A DNA stretch of 32,360 nucleotides from Phycisphaera mikurensis. GTDB taxonomy: Bacteria; Planctomycetota; B15-G4; JADJEK01. The stretch spans positions 1 to 32,360 of the forward strand of contig DYIW01000006.1 of NCBI GenBank assembly GCA_020723465.1, written 5' to 3'. The notes below the pieces were generated by a model. The model saw only the letters and a program-made list of their open reading frames with translations. It had not been told where the DNA came from and did no database searches. Below, one piece after another: positions 18,124 through 27,324 of this stretch (position 1 is the stretch's first letter; the number at the start of each line of letters is the position of its first letter). A program made the position numbers and the translations under genes.

Positions 18124-19770
18124 TCACTCCAGGATCTCGTCCTCGAGCACGTGCTTGCCCGTGAACGTCCACCAGTCGGTGCGCTCGCGCATGCGCTGCT
18201 TCACCTGCTCGTCCACGTAGGACATGCCCTCGCGCACCTCCCAGCCGCCGCCGAGCGCCTTGTACAGAGCGACCAGGCGCAGGGCCGCCTCGCCGCGCGT
18301 GGCTGCCTCACGCTGCTCCACGCGCAGCCGCGCCTCGATGGCATCCAGGACCCACGGGAACGACACCTCTCCGCTGCGGTAGCCTGCGGTGGCGCGATCG
18401 AAGGCCTCGCGCGCCGCCTGGGCCGCATCCTGGACGAGCGGCAGGGAGCGGCGCGTCGTCTCCATCGCGCAGGCCGCGTCCTCCACTTCCTGGGCCGCCC
18501 GCAGCACCGTGTCCTTGTAGAGGAGGATGCGCTCCTCGTACAGCGCATCCTGGATGCGCACGTTCTCCACGAGCCACGGGTAGAGCAGGATGTTCCAGCC
18601 GAAGCCGGCGCCGTAGGCGGCGGTCCTGGCGCTGTTCTTGTCCAGGTCGGAGACATCGCTTGCGGCGACGCCGAGCGAACCGAACAGGCTTAAGGAAGGG
18701 GCGATCGCCTGCACGCGCGCCACGCCGATACGTGCGCACTGGGCCGCGGCGGCGCGCTCGGCCACGCGCACATCGGGACGCCGGCGCAGGAGGTCGGCCG
18801 GCACGCCGAGCGCGACCTGGCTTGGCGCCTGTGGAATCGGCGCGGGCCCGCCCAGGCGCTGGGACAGATCCTGCGGCGGAAGCGCGAGCAGGATGCACAG
18901 GGCGTTCTCGGACTCGCGCAGCACCTGCTGCAGGAGGAGCTGCTCCCGCTCGGCCTCGTTCAGGGCCACGCTGACCAGGCGCCCATCCAGCTCGGCCGTG
19001 GCGTGGTGCCCCTCAGCCACGTCCGCCTGAACCGCCTTCAATGCGTCGATGTGCGCCTGCCCGATCGCGAGCCGCGCCTGGGCGGTGCGGATCTGGATGT
19101 AGGTGAAAGCCACCTCGCCGGCCAGCGAGACCAGCATTGCATCGAAGACCCCGATGGCGGCCTGGATCTCGGCGCTCGCCGCCTCGATCCGCCGGCGCGT
19201 CTTGCCGAACAGGTCGGGCTCCCATATCGCGTTCAGGGCGGCGCTGTAGACGTCGACGTGGTCGCTGATCGACACGTCGAGCTGGCCGTCCTTGGTGACC
19301 TCGGGCAGGAAGTCCCTGAGGAACTCGGCCAGCCTGGGCCTGATCTTCTTGGGCGGCTGGACCTCGATGGTCGGGAAGGACACATCGACGTCGGGCGCGA
19401 CCTCCTGCGAGTAGTACGAGCGCGCCGCGCTGGCTTGCGGAATCACGGCGGGAAACAGCATCTGGAACGCCATCGATCGGCCCAGCCGCGACTGCACGAT
19501 GCGCAGGCCGGCGGCCTGCAGGGAGAGGTTCTGCTGGTGCGCCTCGCCCACTAGGCCGGTCAGGACGGGGTCAGCGAACACGCCCCACCATTCCGCCGGG
19601 TTGTCGGGCTGGCCGGTCAACGGCTGCTCGACCGCGTCTCGCCACTTCTCCGGCAGGGCGATCTCGGGCGGCACGTAGTCCGGCCCGAGCAGGCAGGCGC
19701 CAAGAACCAGCGGCAGGGCCAGGATCGGCAGGAAACATCGCCGGGGAGTCCCACGCTCGAGCAACGACAT
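18124..19770 (-). CDS. TolC/NodT-family outer-membrane efflux lipoprotein
   Basis: 548 residues from the ATG at 19770. The signal peptide ends in LVLGAC (lipid Cys26), followed by LLGPDYVPPE, the standard start of NodT-type outer-membrane factors. DNPAEWWGVFADPVL, LSLQAAGLRIVQSR, GVPADLLRRRPDVRVAE and the mirrored second repeat are the OEP-family motifs of the two-repeat trimeric channel. It would form the outer-membrane exit duct of a tripartite pump or secretion system. No RND, ABC or membrane-fusion partner is adjacent, so it is an orphan here. An insertion near residues 125-160 (DVSFPTIEVQPPKKIRPRL) is longer than usual. The start is fixed by an exceptionally long ribosome-binding site. 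Confidence 0.93.
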   Translation of the reverse strand: MSLLERGTPRRCFLPILALPLVLGACLLGPDYVPPEIALPEKWRDAVEQPLTGQPDNPAEWWGVFADPVLTGLVGEAHQQNLSLQAAGLRIVQSRLGRSMAFQMLFPAVIPQASAARSYYSQEVAPDVDVSFPTIEVQPPKKIRPRLAEFLRDFLPEVTKDGQLDVSISDHVDVYSAALNAIWEPDLFGKTRRRIEAASAEIQAAIGVFDAMLVSLAGEVAFTYIQIRTAQARLAIGQAHIDALKAVQADVAEGHHATAELDGRLVSVALNEAEREQLLLQQVLRESENALCILLALPPQDLSQRLGGPAPIPQAPSQVALGVPADLLRRRPDVRVAERAAAAQCARIGVARVQAIAPSLSLFGSLGVAASDVSDLDKNSARTAAYGAGFGWNILLYPWLVENVRIQDALYEERILLYKDTVLRAAQEVEDAACAMETTRRSLPLVQDAAQAAREAFDRATAGYRSGEVSFPWVLDAIEARLRVEQREAATRGEAALRLVALYKALGGGWEVREGMSYVDEQVKQRMRERTDWWTFTGKHVLEDEILE

Positions 19771-19771
19771 C

Positions 19772-19786
19772 GCTGGATCACCTCCT
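19772..19786 (-). promoter_or_regulatory. Extended Shine-Dalgarno of the tolC-like gene
   Basis: AGGAGGTGATCCAGC on the minus strand is complementary over 15 nt to the standard 3' end of bacterial 16S rRNA. Most sites pair over 4-8 nt. It sits 1 nt before the ATG as a block, with the AGGAGG core 10 nt away, and settles the start codon. Strong translation initiation is inferred. Confidence 0.7.
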
Positions 19787-19934
19787 GGCACGCGTCGCCC
19801 CACGGTAAGGCGCATCATGACTCGCCTGGTGCACGGCACCACGGTGCGTGGCGAGAGGCTACCACGTGTGTCACGCCCGACAAGCTTCTCTTCAGCGCAA
19901 CAGTGGGACGAGCCTCACCGAGCCGAGGAGTCGC

Positions 19935-20906
19935 TCATTCGACCTTCGTCCATTCGCCCCCCGGGTCGAACGTCTCGATACCCTGGACCTCGCGCGCCGT
20001 CTCCGCGCCGAGGTCGCGCTCGTACACGGCGCCGTCCTCCCCGGCCAGGAAGGTCATGATTCCGGTGCTGCCGTACTCGGCCGGCCAGGCGACGAGGGCG
20101 AAGCCGCCAGTCATGCGGCCGTGCTCATCGACGTAGCTCCTGGCGCCGCCGGGCGCGCTGGCTCCACTCCCGGTCAACACTCGAAAGTAGTAGCCCCGGT
20201 ACGGCTGCGGCCCGCTGGCATCGCGCAGCAGCTCCCCTGACTCCACCGCGGCCGCGACCACCGGTCCGAGCGGCGACAGGGGCGCACCCTCCTCGTCCGG
20301 CCACCACAGCCCGTCGCGCAGGCCCGCGCTGCTCCGCAGGCGCGCGGCAAAACAACGGACGCCGTCGTTGTCCGGATCCGCGGCGAAGTACTCGCGCTGT
20401 GCGTTGACCAGGTCCAGGCAGGTTGCAATCGCGGAAAGCTCGCCCCAGCCGATGCGGCGGCACCTCATCTCCTCGATGCCAGCGGCCGTGTCAAAGCGGT
20501 ACCCGGCGCCGTCACGGACGATCGGAGCGGGAAACTCGAACTCCTCGGGACCGACGAGCAGGACCTGGAGGCCGTCCTCGCGTGCCACGACGCGGCGCTG
20601 GCGCTCCAGCGCGGCAGCGAAACGCTGGAAGTCCGCCCGATCGCGACGCTCGTCGCCCGATCCGAGCTGCGCGAAGTCGGGACCCAGCACGCGCCGCATT
20701 GCCGCGCGATCGCGCGCCGCCGTCGCTCCGGCGAGTGCCTCCGCCGCGGCCGCTGGCGTATCGAAGGTCCGCTGCGCGCTCGTGCAGCCGGCCGGAGCCA
20801 GCAAGCAGGAAAACGCGGCCGCCGCGGCCAGTAGCGAAGCAGCCTGGAATGTGCTCCGCCCGCCGCGTGAGCCGAAACCACCGTATCCGCTCATGCTCGA
20901 CTCCAT
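19935..20906 (-). CDS. DUF2950 family lipoprotein
   Basis: 323 residues. A hydrophobic segment (FQAASLLAAAAAFSCLLAPAG) ends at APAGC, a lipobox, so it is probably an exported lipoprotein. The body carries DUF2950 hallmarks: NAQREYFAADPDNDGVRCFA, DGLWWPDEEGAPLSPLGP, PQPYRGYYFRVLTGSG and GGFALVAWPAEYGSTGIMTF. The biochemical role of DUF2950 is unknown. Its gene starts 2 nt after the stop of the DUF3300 gene, a pairing seen repeatedly in other proteobacteria, which supports a shared cell-envelope function. The ATG at 20906 was chosen; a second ATG at 20894 is possible. Confidence 0.87.
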   Translation of the reverse strand: MESSMSGYGGFGSRGGRSTFQAASLLAAAAAFSCLLAPAGCTSAQRTFDTPAAAAEALAGATAARDRAAMRRVLGPDFAQLGSGDERRDRADFQRFAAALERQRRVVAREDGLQVLLVGPEEFEFPAPIVRDGAGYRFDTAAGIEEMRCRRIGWGELSAIATCLDLVNAQREYFAADPDNDGVRCFAARLRSSAGLRDGLWWPDEEGAPLSPLGPVVAAAVESGELLRDASGPQPYRGYYFRVLTGSGASAPGGARSYVDEHGRMTGGFALVAWPAEYGSTGIMTFLAGEDGAVYERDLGAETAREVQGIETFDPGGEWTKVE

Positions 20907-20908
20907 GA

Positions 20909-22069
20909 CTATCGCCTGCCACGCCGGCCGCCGCCGGCGCTGCGTGCGCCCCGGGAACTCACGTCGCGCGCGCTCCGGCTGGGAGAGAATCCGCTCGGCG
21001 GACTGGGTTTGTGCGCCGGAGCCACGGCGGAGGGGGACGACCGCTTGCTGAATCCAGAGGACGACTTGCTGCGCGCGGCGCTGCTCGGAGGCTTCGCGCT
21101 GCCGCGGCTGCCGACCGCGGTCGGCGGCTTGGCAGCGCTCGCGGCGTGCTCGCCCGGCGCCGGACCAGTGCGGGCCTGGGGATGGCTCGGAATCGAGCCG
21201 CGCCGGCCGGCAGCGCCGCCGGCGCCACGGAACTTGTCGAGCGCCGCGGCCGAGCCGTCGCCGCCCGGCTTCAGCTTGTCCTGATTCGGCCGCCACGCGG
21301 TGCCCTCCCGCCCCGGCCGGGTCTCGGGGCGCGTACCCCGACCGGCCTCGCCCCGCTCGCGCGGCTCGATGGACGTGTTACGTTCGAACCGGTTGTTGAT
21401 CTCGGTGTTGGACTTGAACTTGTTCTCGATGTCGATGTCGACGTCGCCGTCCCAGCAGACGTCGCCGTGGTGCCAGTCGCAATCGATGTCATCCAGCGCG
21501 GCACCAACCAGGACACCCGCTCCGAAAGTGATGGCTCCGGCCGCGAAGAGCGACCCCGGCGGATAGACATAGGCCGGCTCGTAGACCGGCACATAGACCA
21601 CGTCAGGGCTCGCCGACTCGATCACGATCGTCGTATCGTCCTCGACGACCGTGACCTCCTTGCCGCTGTGCAGCGCGCCGTTTTGGAACGCCTGCTCGCG
21701 CAGGCGCTGCACCGCCGCCATCACGCCTTGCGCGTCCGCGAGGAAGGCGGCGCCGAGCGCCTCGGTCCAGTCGAGGTTCTCGCTCATCATCTGAATCACG
21801 ACCGGGACCTTCGCGACCGCCTTGACCGCCGGCTCCCAGTCCTGGGAGTCGATGGCCGCGGCGCCGGCGCCTTCCTGCGCCAGACGGCCGGCCTTCACGA
21901 CCTCGAGCGGATAGATCGAAGCCGCGAACACGTTCGCCAGCAGGGAGTCCGGGTAGAGCGCGATCGGCTCGAGCATCGCCTCGAGGTCCGCGGGCGCGAG
22001 CGGCTGCGGCGCCTCTGCGGGAGGGAATGCCGCGGCGAGCGCGCAGGAGAGCAGTCCAGTGATCAGCAT
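20909..22069 (-). CDS. DUF3300 family exported protein with low-complexity tail
   Basis: 386 residues. The signal peptide (MLITGLLSCALAAAFPPAEA) precedes the DUF3300 core: LEPIALYPDSLLANVFAASI, YPLEVVKAGRLAQ, DWEPAVKAVAKVPVVIQMMS and the PDVVYVPVYEPAYVYPP region. After HHGDVCWDGDVDIDIENKF comes an Arg/Ser/Gly/Pro-rich, probably disordered tail from about residue 225 to the end, ending GGGRRGRR. Such a basic tail could bind nucleic acid, peptidoglycan or acidic polymer; this is a guess. Function unknown. A good ribosome-binding site (GGAGGAAG) precedes the ATG. It is first in a two-gene operon with the DUF2950 gene and diverges from the DUF3313 gene across about 200 bp holding both promoters. 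Confidence 0.87.
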   Translation of the reverse strand: MLITGLLSCALAAAFPPAEAPQPLAPADLEAMLEPIALYPDSLLANVFAASIYPLEVVKAGRLAQEGAGAAAIDSQDWEPAVKAVAKVPVVIQMMSENLDWTEALGAAFLADAQGVMAAVQRLREQAFQNGALHSGKEVTVVEDDTTIVIESASPDVVYVPVYEPAYVYPPGSLFAAGAITFGAGVLVGAALDDIDCDWHHGDVCWDGDVDIDIENKFKSNTEINNRFERNTSIEPRERGEAGRGTRPETRPGREGTAWRPNQDKLKPGGDGSAAALDKFRGAGGAAGRRGSIPSHPQARTGPAPGEHAASAAKPPTAVGSRGSAKPPSSAARSKSSSGFSKRSSPSAVAPAHKPSPPSGFSPSRSARDVSSRGARSAGGGRRGRR

Positions 22070-22268
22070 GTTGCTTCCTCCGACCGACGACTTGGCGATC
22101 GCGGCGGATAACAGTAGCTTCCGGCGCTGCCTGGTGCATGAGAAAACTCCCGGCTGGTCGTGACGCCGGCGGGGTAGTCCGCGAGGAATGCCGCTGGCAA
22201 GACGCCCTGGGACTTGCCCGGGATCGGCACGAGATGCAAGATGAGCTGTCAATCCAGGAGGATTCACA

Positions 22269-22937
22269 ATGTTCCGACGGCAAGCGACCGGTCTCGTTTT
22301 CCTGGCGCTCATCGCCACTGCCTGCGGCACGTATCGCAGCGACGATGTCCGCACGTCCGGCTTCCTCGGCGACTACTCGATGCTGCGCGAGGGCGGCAAG
22401 GGCGAAGCGCAGCTCGTCTACGTGAACCCGCGCGCAGACTTCTCGCGCTACGACAAGATCCTGATCGAGCCGGTGACCGTGTGGGCCGGCGGCGATTCCG
22501 ACCTGGCCGAGATCCCCGAGCAAGAGCTTTCCGATCTCGCCAACTCGCTGCGCCTGGCGCTCGAGGATCACCTCAGCAGCGATTACCGGATCGTCAAGGA
22601 ACCCGGTCCGGGCACGCTGCGCCTGCGCGGCGCCCTGACCGAGGCGACGGATCCCAGCCGGCCCATGCGGATCATCTCCACGGCGCTGCCGGTGGGCCTG
22701 GCGCTCTCCACCGCCAAGCGCCTCACCTTGGGCACGCACGCGTTCGTCGGCAGCGCCGGAGCCGAGATGGAGATCGTCGACGCTGAGAGCGGCGAGCGCC
22801 TCGCGGCGGCCGTCGACCGCCAGGTCGGGCGCAAGCTGCCCGAGTCGCTCTCGACCTGGAGCGACGTGCACACCGCGTTCGAAGGCTGGGCCGAGCGGAT
22901 CGCCTCGCGGCTCCGGGAAGAGCGCGCTCGCGGCTGA
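22269..22937 (+). CDS. DUF3313 family lipoprotein
   Basis: 222 residues. MFRRQATGLVFLALIATAC is a lipoprotein signal with lipid Cys19. SGFLGDYSMLREGGKG, LVYVNPRADFSRYDKILIEPV and the later ALTEATDPSRPMR match the DUF3313 family of outer-membrane-associated lipoproteins. Function is unknown. The ribosome-binding site CAGGAGG lies 7 nt before the ATG. It begins a plus-strand run of envelope genes that ends at 26490. Confidence 0.88.
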   Translation: MFRRQATGLVFLALIATACGTYRSDDVRTSGFLGDYSMLREGGKGEAQLVYVNPRADFSRYDKILIEPVTVWAGGDSDLAEIPEQELSDLANSLRLALEDHLSSDYRIVKEPGPGTLRLRGALTEATDPSRPMRIISTALPVGLALSTAKRLTLGTHAFVGSAGAEMEIVDAESGERLAAAVDRQVGRKLPESLSTWSDVHTAFEGWAERIASRLREERARG

Positions 22938-23060
22938 CCCGAGCGCCGCGCCGCGCGAGCGTTGGCCCCTGGTGCGCGCCAGGCCCAGAGGCTAGGCTGT
23001 CGCCCGGTTCACAATGATGGCGCGCTGAGCGCAAGTCCGCTCCCCGCGAGGTGCACGAAG

Positions 23061-23582
23061 ATGCGTACTACCCTATTCTCCAGTCTTCTCGTCGTGCTCT
23101 CCTGCCTGCTTGCCTGCGCTTCCGCGGATCGCACCGGCGCCCTGATCGGCTCCGGGCTCGGCGCCATCATCGGCTACGCGATCGGGGAGGACACCGAGGC
23201 CACGTTGATCGGCGCGGGCCTGGGCGCGGGCGCGGGCTACATCATCGGCAACGAACTGGACAAGCAGAAGGCGAGGAACCACGACTTCGACGAAACCACG
23301 CCGCTCACGGGCTCGCGCTGGCAGGTGGAGAGCGTGGCTCCGCAGCCCGAGCCGATGTTCATCTCCAAGGTCGTGGAGTTCCGCGAGCGCGGCATCCTGG
23401 TGACGACGACGACCGAGCACGGGGGTCTGGTCACTGTCGCGGAAGAGCGCTACCGGATCGTCGGCGGCACCCTGATCATCAACAAGCCGGGCTACATCAT
23501 CAATGTCCGTTACGAGATCCAGGGCGACCAGATGACGGTGGACGCCGGCCGCTTCACGGCGGTGCTCGTCCGGCTGTCCTGA
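23061..23582 (+). CDS. Glycine-zipper lipoprotein
   Basis: 173 residues. MRTTLFSSLLVVLSCLLAC is a lipoprotein signal. Two glycine-zipper segments follow, GALIGSGLGAIIGYAIG and LIGAGLGAGAGYIIGNELD, as in OmpA-associated and YMGG/SlyB-like membrane-inserting peptides. Residues about 85-173 form a beta-rich domain (MFISKVVEFRERGILVTT, AEERYRIVGGTLIINKPG). It probably sits in the outer membrane. GAGGTG lies before the ATG at 23061. Function unknown. Confidence 0.83.
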   Translation: MRTTLFSSLLVVLSCLLACASADRTGALIGSGLGAIIGYAIGEDTEATLIGAGLGAGAGYIIGNELDKQKARNHDFDETTPLTGSRWQVESVAPQPEPMFISKVVEFRERGILVTTTTEHGGLVTVAEERYRIVGGTLIINKPGYIINVRYEIQGDQMTVDAGRFTAVLVRLS

Positions 23583-23605
23583 GATCGGGACGGGCGGCGC
23601 GGCGC

Positions 23606-25501
23606 ATGTCTCTCCTAATGCGGATGGCCACGCTTCGCTGCGTCGCGCGCACGGCCGCGCTCCTGTTCGCCGCCGCGCTCGCCGCCTGCGCCAGTCCCTT
23701 CCTGCTCGAGCGCGCGGACCTGCGCGAGGTCCTCGAGTCGTTCAGCGAGAGCGCCCTGGTCCAGGGCACGCCGAACGCCCAGACGCGCCGCGTCCTGCGC
23801 CAACGGGGGCTGGAGGAGGCCTACGCCAGCGACCCGCTGCTGACGCTCGAGATCCTGCATGACGCCGCCGTGCGGTCGAGTGACGCGGACATCCTGTTCG
23901 CGCTCGCGGAGCTCTGCTACCTGGCGGGCGACGACGGCGCGGGGGGAGAGCGGGACCTCTTCCTGTCGAGCGCCGTCTACGCCTGGTTCTTCCTGTTCGG
24001 CCAGGAGCCGGGCCGCCGGCCGAGCCCCTATGACGTGCGCCTGCGGCTCGCCTGTGACTACTACAATCACGGGCTGTCCCGGGCGCTCTTCGACGAGGAG
24101 AGCGGCGGGCTGCGGGTGGAGGCGGGCCAGCGCCACCTGCTCCTGGGCCGGCTGGAATACGACGTGGAGGTCAGCCGCTTCCCGTGGAATCGGCGCTTCG
24201 ACCTGTTCCTGCCCGCTGACCACTACGACATCCGGGGCCTCGCGATCCGCAACTGGTATTCAGGTCTCGGCGTGCCGCTGGTCGCCACGAACCGCGTGGC
24301 CGGAACGTCCCTGCGCGGGAGCGAGCCCTTCGCGCCCAGCAACCTGAGCGTCGCCGCCACGGCCGTGCTCCACCTGCGCGGCACGCTGGCCGACCTGGCC
24401 CGCTCGCGCGTCCAGGGCACGCTGGAGGTGCTGGCGACCGCGCAGCTCTCCACGATCGAGCTGGCCGGCGCGGAGGTGCCTCTCGCGCGCGACTTGACCG
24501 CGCCCCTGGCGCACCTGCTCAGCCGCGGGGAGGGTATCAACCTCGAACTCAGACGCTTCTTCGGCGCCGCCGACGACGCGCAGGACTACGGACTCTATAT
24601 CCTCGAACCGTATCAACCCGGACGCGTTCCGGTGGTCTTCGTGCATGGCACGGCCTCCAGCCCGGCGCGCTGGGCTGACATGTACAACCATCTGGTCGGG
24701 GACGATGAGCTGCGCCACGGCTGCCAGTTCTGGATCTTCACCTACCCGTCCGGGCAGCCCATTCTCCAGTCCGCGGCTGACCTGCGCTCGGAGCTGCTCA
24801 AGGCGCGCGCGACCTTCGACCCGAGCGGCCGCGACGCCGCGTTCGCCCAGACCGTCTTGATCGGCCACAGCCAGGGCGGACTGCTGACGCGCCTCGCCAC
24901 CAGCAACTCCGACGGGATCATTTGGGCGCAGGTCTCCGACCGCCCCCTCGAGGAGCAGGACGCCAGCGAGGAGGAGAAGGCGTTCGTCCGGCGGCTGGTT
25001 CGGTTCGAAGCGCTGCCCTTCGTCACCCGCGAGATCTTCGTGTGCACGCCGCACCGCGGCAGCGTCCTGGCCGCGTGGCTCCCGGCGCGCATCGCCGCGC
25101 GCTTCATCAGCCTTCCGACCCGGGTCCTGGCCGGCGCCTCCGGGCTGCTGCTGCGGAACCCGCAGATCCTGGCGCGCCTCGGCCACGAGAACCCCACCAG
25201 CATCCACGCGATGGAGCCGGGCAGCCTGCTGGTCACCACGCTCGAGCGCATGCCGCTGGCGCCCTTCGTGCACTACCACTCGATCATCGCCATCGATGAC
25301 CCAGACGACGAGCCGCCCGAGGGAGGCGACGGCGTCGTGGCCTACACCAGCGCGCACCTCGACGGGGCGGAGTCCGAGTTCCTGGTGACCAGCGGCCACT
25401 CCTGCCAGGCGAATCCCCTGGTCATCGAGGAGGTGCGGCGCATCCTGCGGCTGCACTTGAGGGCCCTCGTCGCGGCCACGCCGCCAGAGGGAGAAGAATG
25501 A
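23606..25501 (+). CDS. Alpha/beta-hydrolase lipoprotein
   Basis: 631 residues. The N-terminus ends in LFAAALAAC, a lipobox. Residues about 35-330 form a helical, family-poor domain. The catalytic part starts at VPVVFVHGTASSPARWADMYNHL (oxyanion region) and has the nucleophile elbow IGHSQGGL with Ser422. The Asp and His of the triad probably lie near DDPDDE and TSGHSCQ. The C-terminus ends in a Glu-rich tail. It is probably an exported esterase, lipase or acyltransferase of the cell envelope. The gene overlaps the next by 4 nt (ATGA), so the two are co-expressed. The first ATG (23606) was taken; ATGs at 23618 and 23624 are alternatives. Confidence 0.85.
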   Translation: MSLLMRMATLRCVARTAALLFAAALAACASPFLLERADLREVLESFSESALVQGTPNAQTRRVLRQRGLEEAYASDPLLTLEILHDAAVRSSDADILFALAELCYLAGDDGAGGERDLFLSSAVYAWFFLFGQEPGRRPSPYDVRLRLACDYYNHGLSRALFDEESGGLRVEAGQRHLLLGRLEYDVEVSRFPWNRRFDLFLPADHYDIRGLAIRNWYSGLGVPLVATNRVAGTSLRGSEPFAPSNLSVAATAVLHLRGTLADLARSRVQGTLEVLATAQLSTIELAGAEVPLARDLTAPLAHLLSRGEGINLELRRFFGAADDAQDYGLYILEPYQPGRVPVVFVHGTASSPARWADMYNHLVGDDELRHGCQFWIFTYPSGQPILQSAADLRSELLKARATFDPSGRDAAFAQTVLIGHSQGGLLTRLATSNSDGIIWAQVSDRPLEEQDASEEEKAFVRRLVRFEALPFVTREIFVCTPHRGSVLAAWLPARIAARFISLPTRVLAGASGLLLRNPQILARLGHENPTSIHAMEPGSLLVTTLERMPLAPFVHYHSIIAIDDPDDEPPEGGDGVVAYTSAHLDGAESEFLVTSGHSCQANPLVIEEVRRILRLHLRALVAATPPEGEE

Positions 25502-26490
25502 AGCGCCTCGCGCTGCGGCTGCTGTTGCTGCCCTTGATCCTGCTGGCCGTGGCCTGGACCGCTGCCGCGACCTTCCTGGATGGATGCGAGAGCACGCTGC
25601 TCTCCGGCGCGGTGGCCGCCGCGCTGCTCGCGGCCGCCGCGGCTTCGCTCTTCGGGAAGCGCCGCCGGCGCCTGGCCACGGCGGCCTTTGCGGCGCTCTT
25701 CGCCGCCGTGCTGTTCTGGTGGTTCTCGATCGAGCCCAGGAACGACCGGCCCTGGCAGCAGGACGTGAGCCGGCTGGCGGAGGCCGAGATCGACGGTGAC
25801 CTGATCACCCTGAGAAACGTGCGCAACTTCGACTACCAGAGCGAGACCGACTACGTCGCGCGCTGGGAGGAAAGGACGTACGACCTGTCCCGCCTCGCCG
25901 GTGTGGATATGTTCCTCTGCTACTGGGGATCGCCGTCCATCGCCCACACCATCGTGAGCTGGCGCTTTTCGGGCGCGCCGCCGCTTGCCATCTCCATCGA
26001 GACGCGCAAGGAAGTCGGCGAGTCGTACTCCACGATCCGCGGCTTCTTCCGGCAGTACGAACTGCACTACGTCGTCGCCGACGAGCGCGACGTGATCCGC
26101 CTGCGCACGAACTGCCGCGGCGAAGACGTCTATCTTTATCGGCTCGACGTTCCCCTCGAGACGGCGCGCCAGATCCTGGTGGACTACCTCGAGACGATCG
26201 ACGACATGAGGCGGAATCCCCGCTGGTACAACGCGCTCACCCACAACTGCACCACCGTCATCCGCCACCACGCCATGAAGGTGGCCGCGCACAAGCCCTG
26301 GAACTGGCGCATCCTCCTGAACGGGCACCTCGACGAGCTGGGCTACATGCGCGGGACCGTGGACACGAGCCTGCCCTTCCCCGAGCTGCGCCGCCGCAGC
26401 CGCATCGTCGCGGCGGCGCGCGCCGCGGGCGCGGCGGCGGACTTCTCGGCGCGCATCCGCGCCGGGCTGCCGGGCTTCGCGGGCGGCTGA
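25498..26490 (+). CDS. DUF4105 (Lnb N-terminal periplasmic domain) membrane protein
   Basis: 330 residues. Three hydrophobic segments lie in residues 1-80 (RLLLLPLILLAVAW, LSGAVAAALLAAAAAS, TAAFAALFAAVLFWWF). The periplasmic domain follows, with DVMFLCYWGSPS-like and WYNALTHNCTT motifs typical of DUF4105; the Asn-Cys pair and the preceding His resemble a NlpC/thiol-hydrolase active site. Such proteins are suspected to be membrane-anchored cysteine hydrolases of the envelope, but no substrate is established. The start overlaps the alpha/beta-hydrolase stop. It is the last gene of the plus-strand run. Confidence 0.83.
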   Translation: MKRLALRLLLLPLILLAVAWTAAATFLDGCESTLLSGAVAAALLAAAAASLFGKRRRRLATAAFAALFAAVLFWWFSIEPRNDRPWQQDVSRLAEAEIDGDLITLRNVRNFDYQSETDYVARWEERTYDLSRLAGVDMFLCYWGSPSIAHTIVSWRFSGAPPLAISIETRKEVGESYSTIRGFFRQYELHYVVADERDVIRLRTNCRGEDVYLYRLDVPLETARQILVDYLETIDDMRRNPRWYNALTHNCTTVIRHHAMKVAAHKPWNWRILLNGHLDELGYMRGTVDTSLPFPELRRRSRIVAAARAAGAAADFSARIRAGLPGFAGG

Positions 26491-26505
26491 GGCGACACTT
26501 CTGCG

Positions 26506-27324
26506 TCAGCGCGGCGCAGCGTCCATGCTGTCGCGGACGTCGAAGAGCGCGTCGTGGCCGACCTGGAGGAAGCCCTCGTGTCCACGGTCCAGATCGATGA
26601 TCAGCGACAGAACCAGCACGAAGGCGAACGTGACGATCACGTTGGTCACCGATCTGCCGGGACTCGCGAGCCCGTCGTGGAATCCCATCACGAACATCGA
26701 CAGGACCGCAAGCACATAGAGCGTGATCCAGATGACGGCCGGAATCCGGTACCGCACGGCGACCGCCATCCTCTCGCCGTGCAGATCGATCAGCTTGTTC
26801 AGCGAGTCAACGAACAGAGCGACGATCTCCGATCCTGGCTGCGCGTCCGTCACGATCTTGGTCTTCAACCACAGCTCCTCATGGAGTTCCTGGGACCTGC
26901 GGATCGCGCCTACGAGGACCTCTTCGGTCTTCAGGCGGACGAAGTCCTCCGGCCCCTTCGCTCCCAGCAGGCGCACGTTCACGTACTCCCTCAGGAGATT
27001 CTGGATCTCCATGGCCTGCGGCTCCGCGAGCAGCCTGGCGCGCAGGAACGTGGTGCCGATGGCGTTGGCCTCTTCCACCACCAGCCGCTTCCTCGCATCG
27101 AAGCGGTTTCCCGCCAGCCCGAAGGTGAACGCCAGCATGAACGCCAGCAGGCCAACCGTGGCCGCTGCCCAGGAGCCGGCGGTCGCCTGGTCTTCCTTCA
27201 GTGGCAGCCGCGTCCGGCGCCGCCCGAGCCGGTAGCCCAGCTCCACCGCCGTGCACAAGAGCAGGACCGAGAGGATGAGGATGATCCAGAGCGGAACGGC
27301 ATCGAGCGTTTGATAGATGGTCAT
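26506..27324 (-). CDS. DUF4239 (bestrophin-like) membrane protein
   Basis: 272 residues with four predicted membrane helices: residues about 10-30 (LWIILILSVLLLCTAVELGY), 50-70 (AAATVGLLAFMLAFTFGLAG), then after a long helical cytoplasmic or periplasmic segment two near the C-terminus (IPAVIWITLYVLAVLSMFVM and NVIVTFAFVLVLSLIIDLDR). RFDARKRLVVEEANAIGTTFLRA and the final DLDRGHEGFLQV are DUF4239 signatures. The family is distantly bestrophin-like, so an anion channel role is conceivable but unproven. It is a lone gene convergent with the DUF4105 gene. The ATG at 27324 has GAGG upstream; longer in-frame starts lack sense. Confidence 0.85.
   Translation of the reverse strand: MTIYQTLDAVPLWIILILSVLLLCTAVELGYRLGRRRTRLPLKEDQATAGSWAAATVGLLAFMLAFTFGLAGNRFDARKRLVVEEANAIGTTFLRARLLAEPQAMEIQNLLREYVNVRLLGAKGPEDFVRLKTEEVLVGAIRRSQELHEELWLKTKIVTDAQPGSEIVALFVDSLNKLIDLHGERMAVAVRYRIPAVIWITLYVLAVLSMFVMGFHDGLASPGRSVTNVIVTFAFVLVLSLIIDLDRGHEGFLQVGHDALFDVRDSMDAAPR

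Noticed and set aside
19772-19786. Possible 3' end of a 16S rRNA gene (GCTGGATCACCTCCT on the plus strand)
   Set aside because: No other rRNA sequence flanks it. It is the reverse complement of an extended Shine-Dalgarno directly before the tolC-like ATG.
24260-25456. 398-residue minus-strand frame opposite the alpha/beta hydrolase
   Set aside because: Composition is typical of an antisense shadow and it has no motifs; the plus strand has lipobox, HG and GHSQG motifs.
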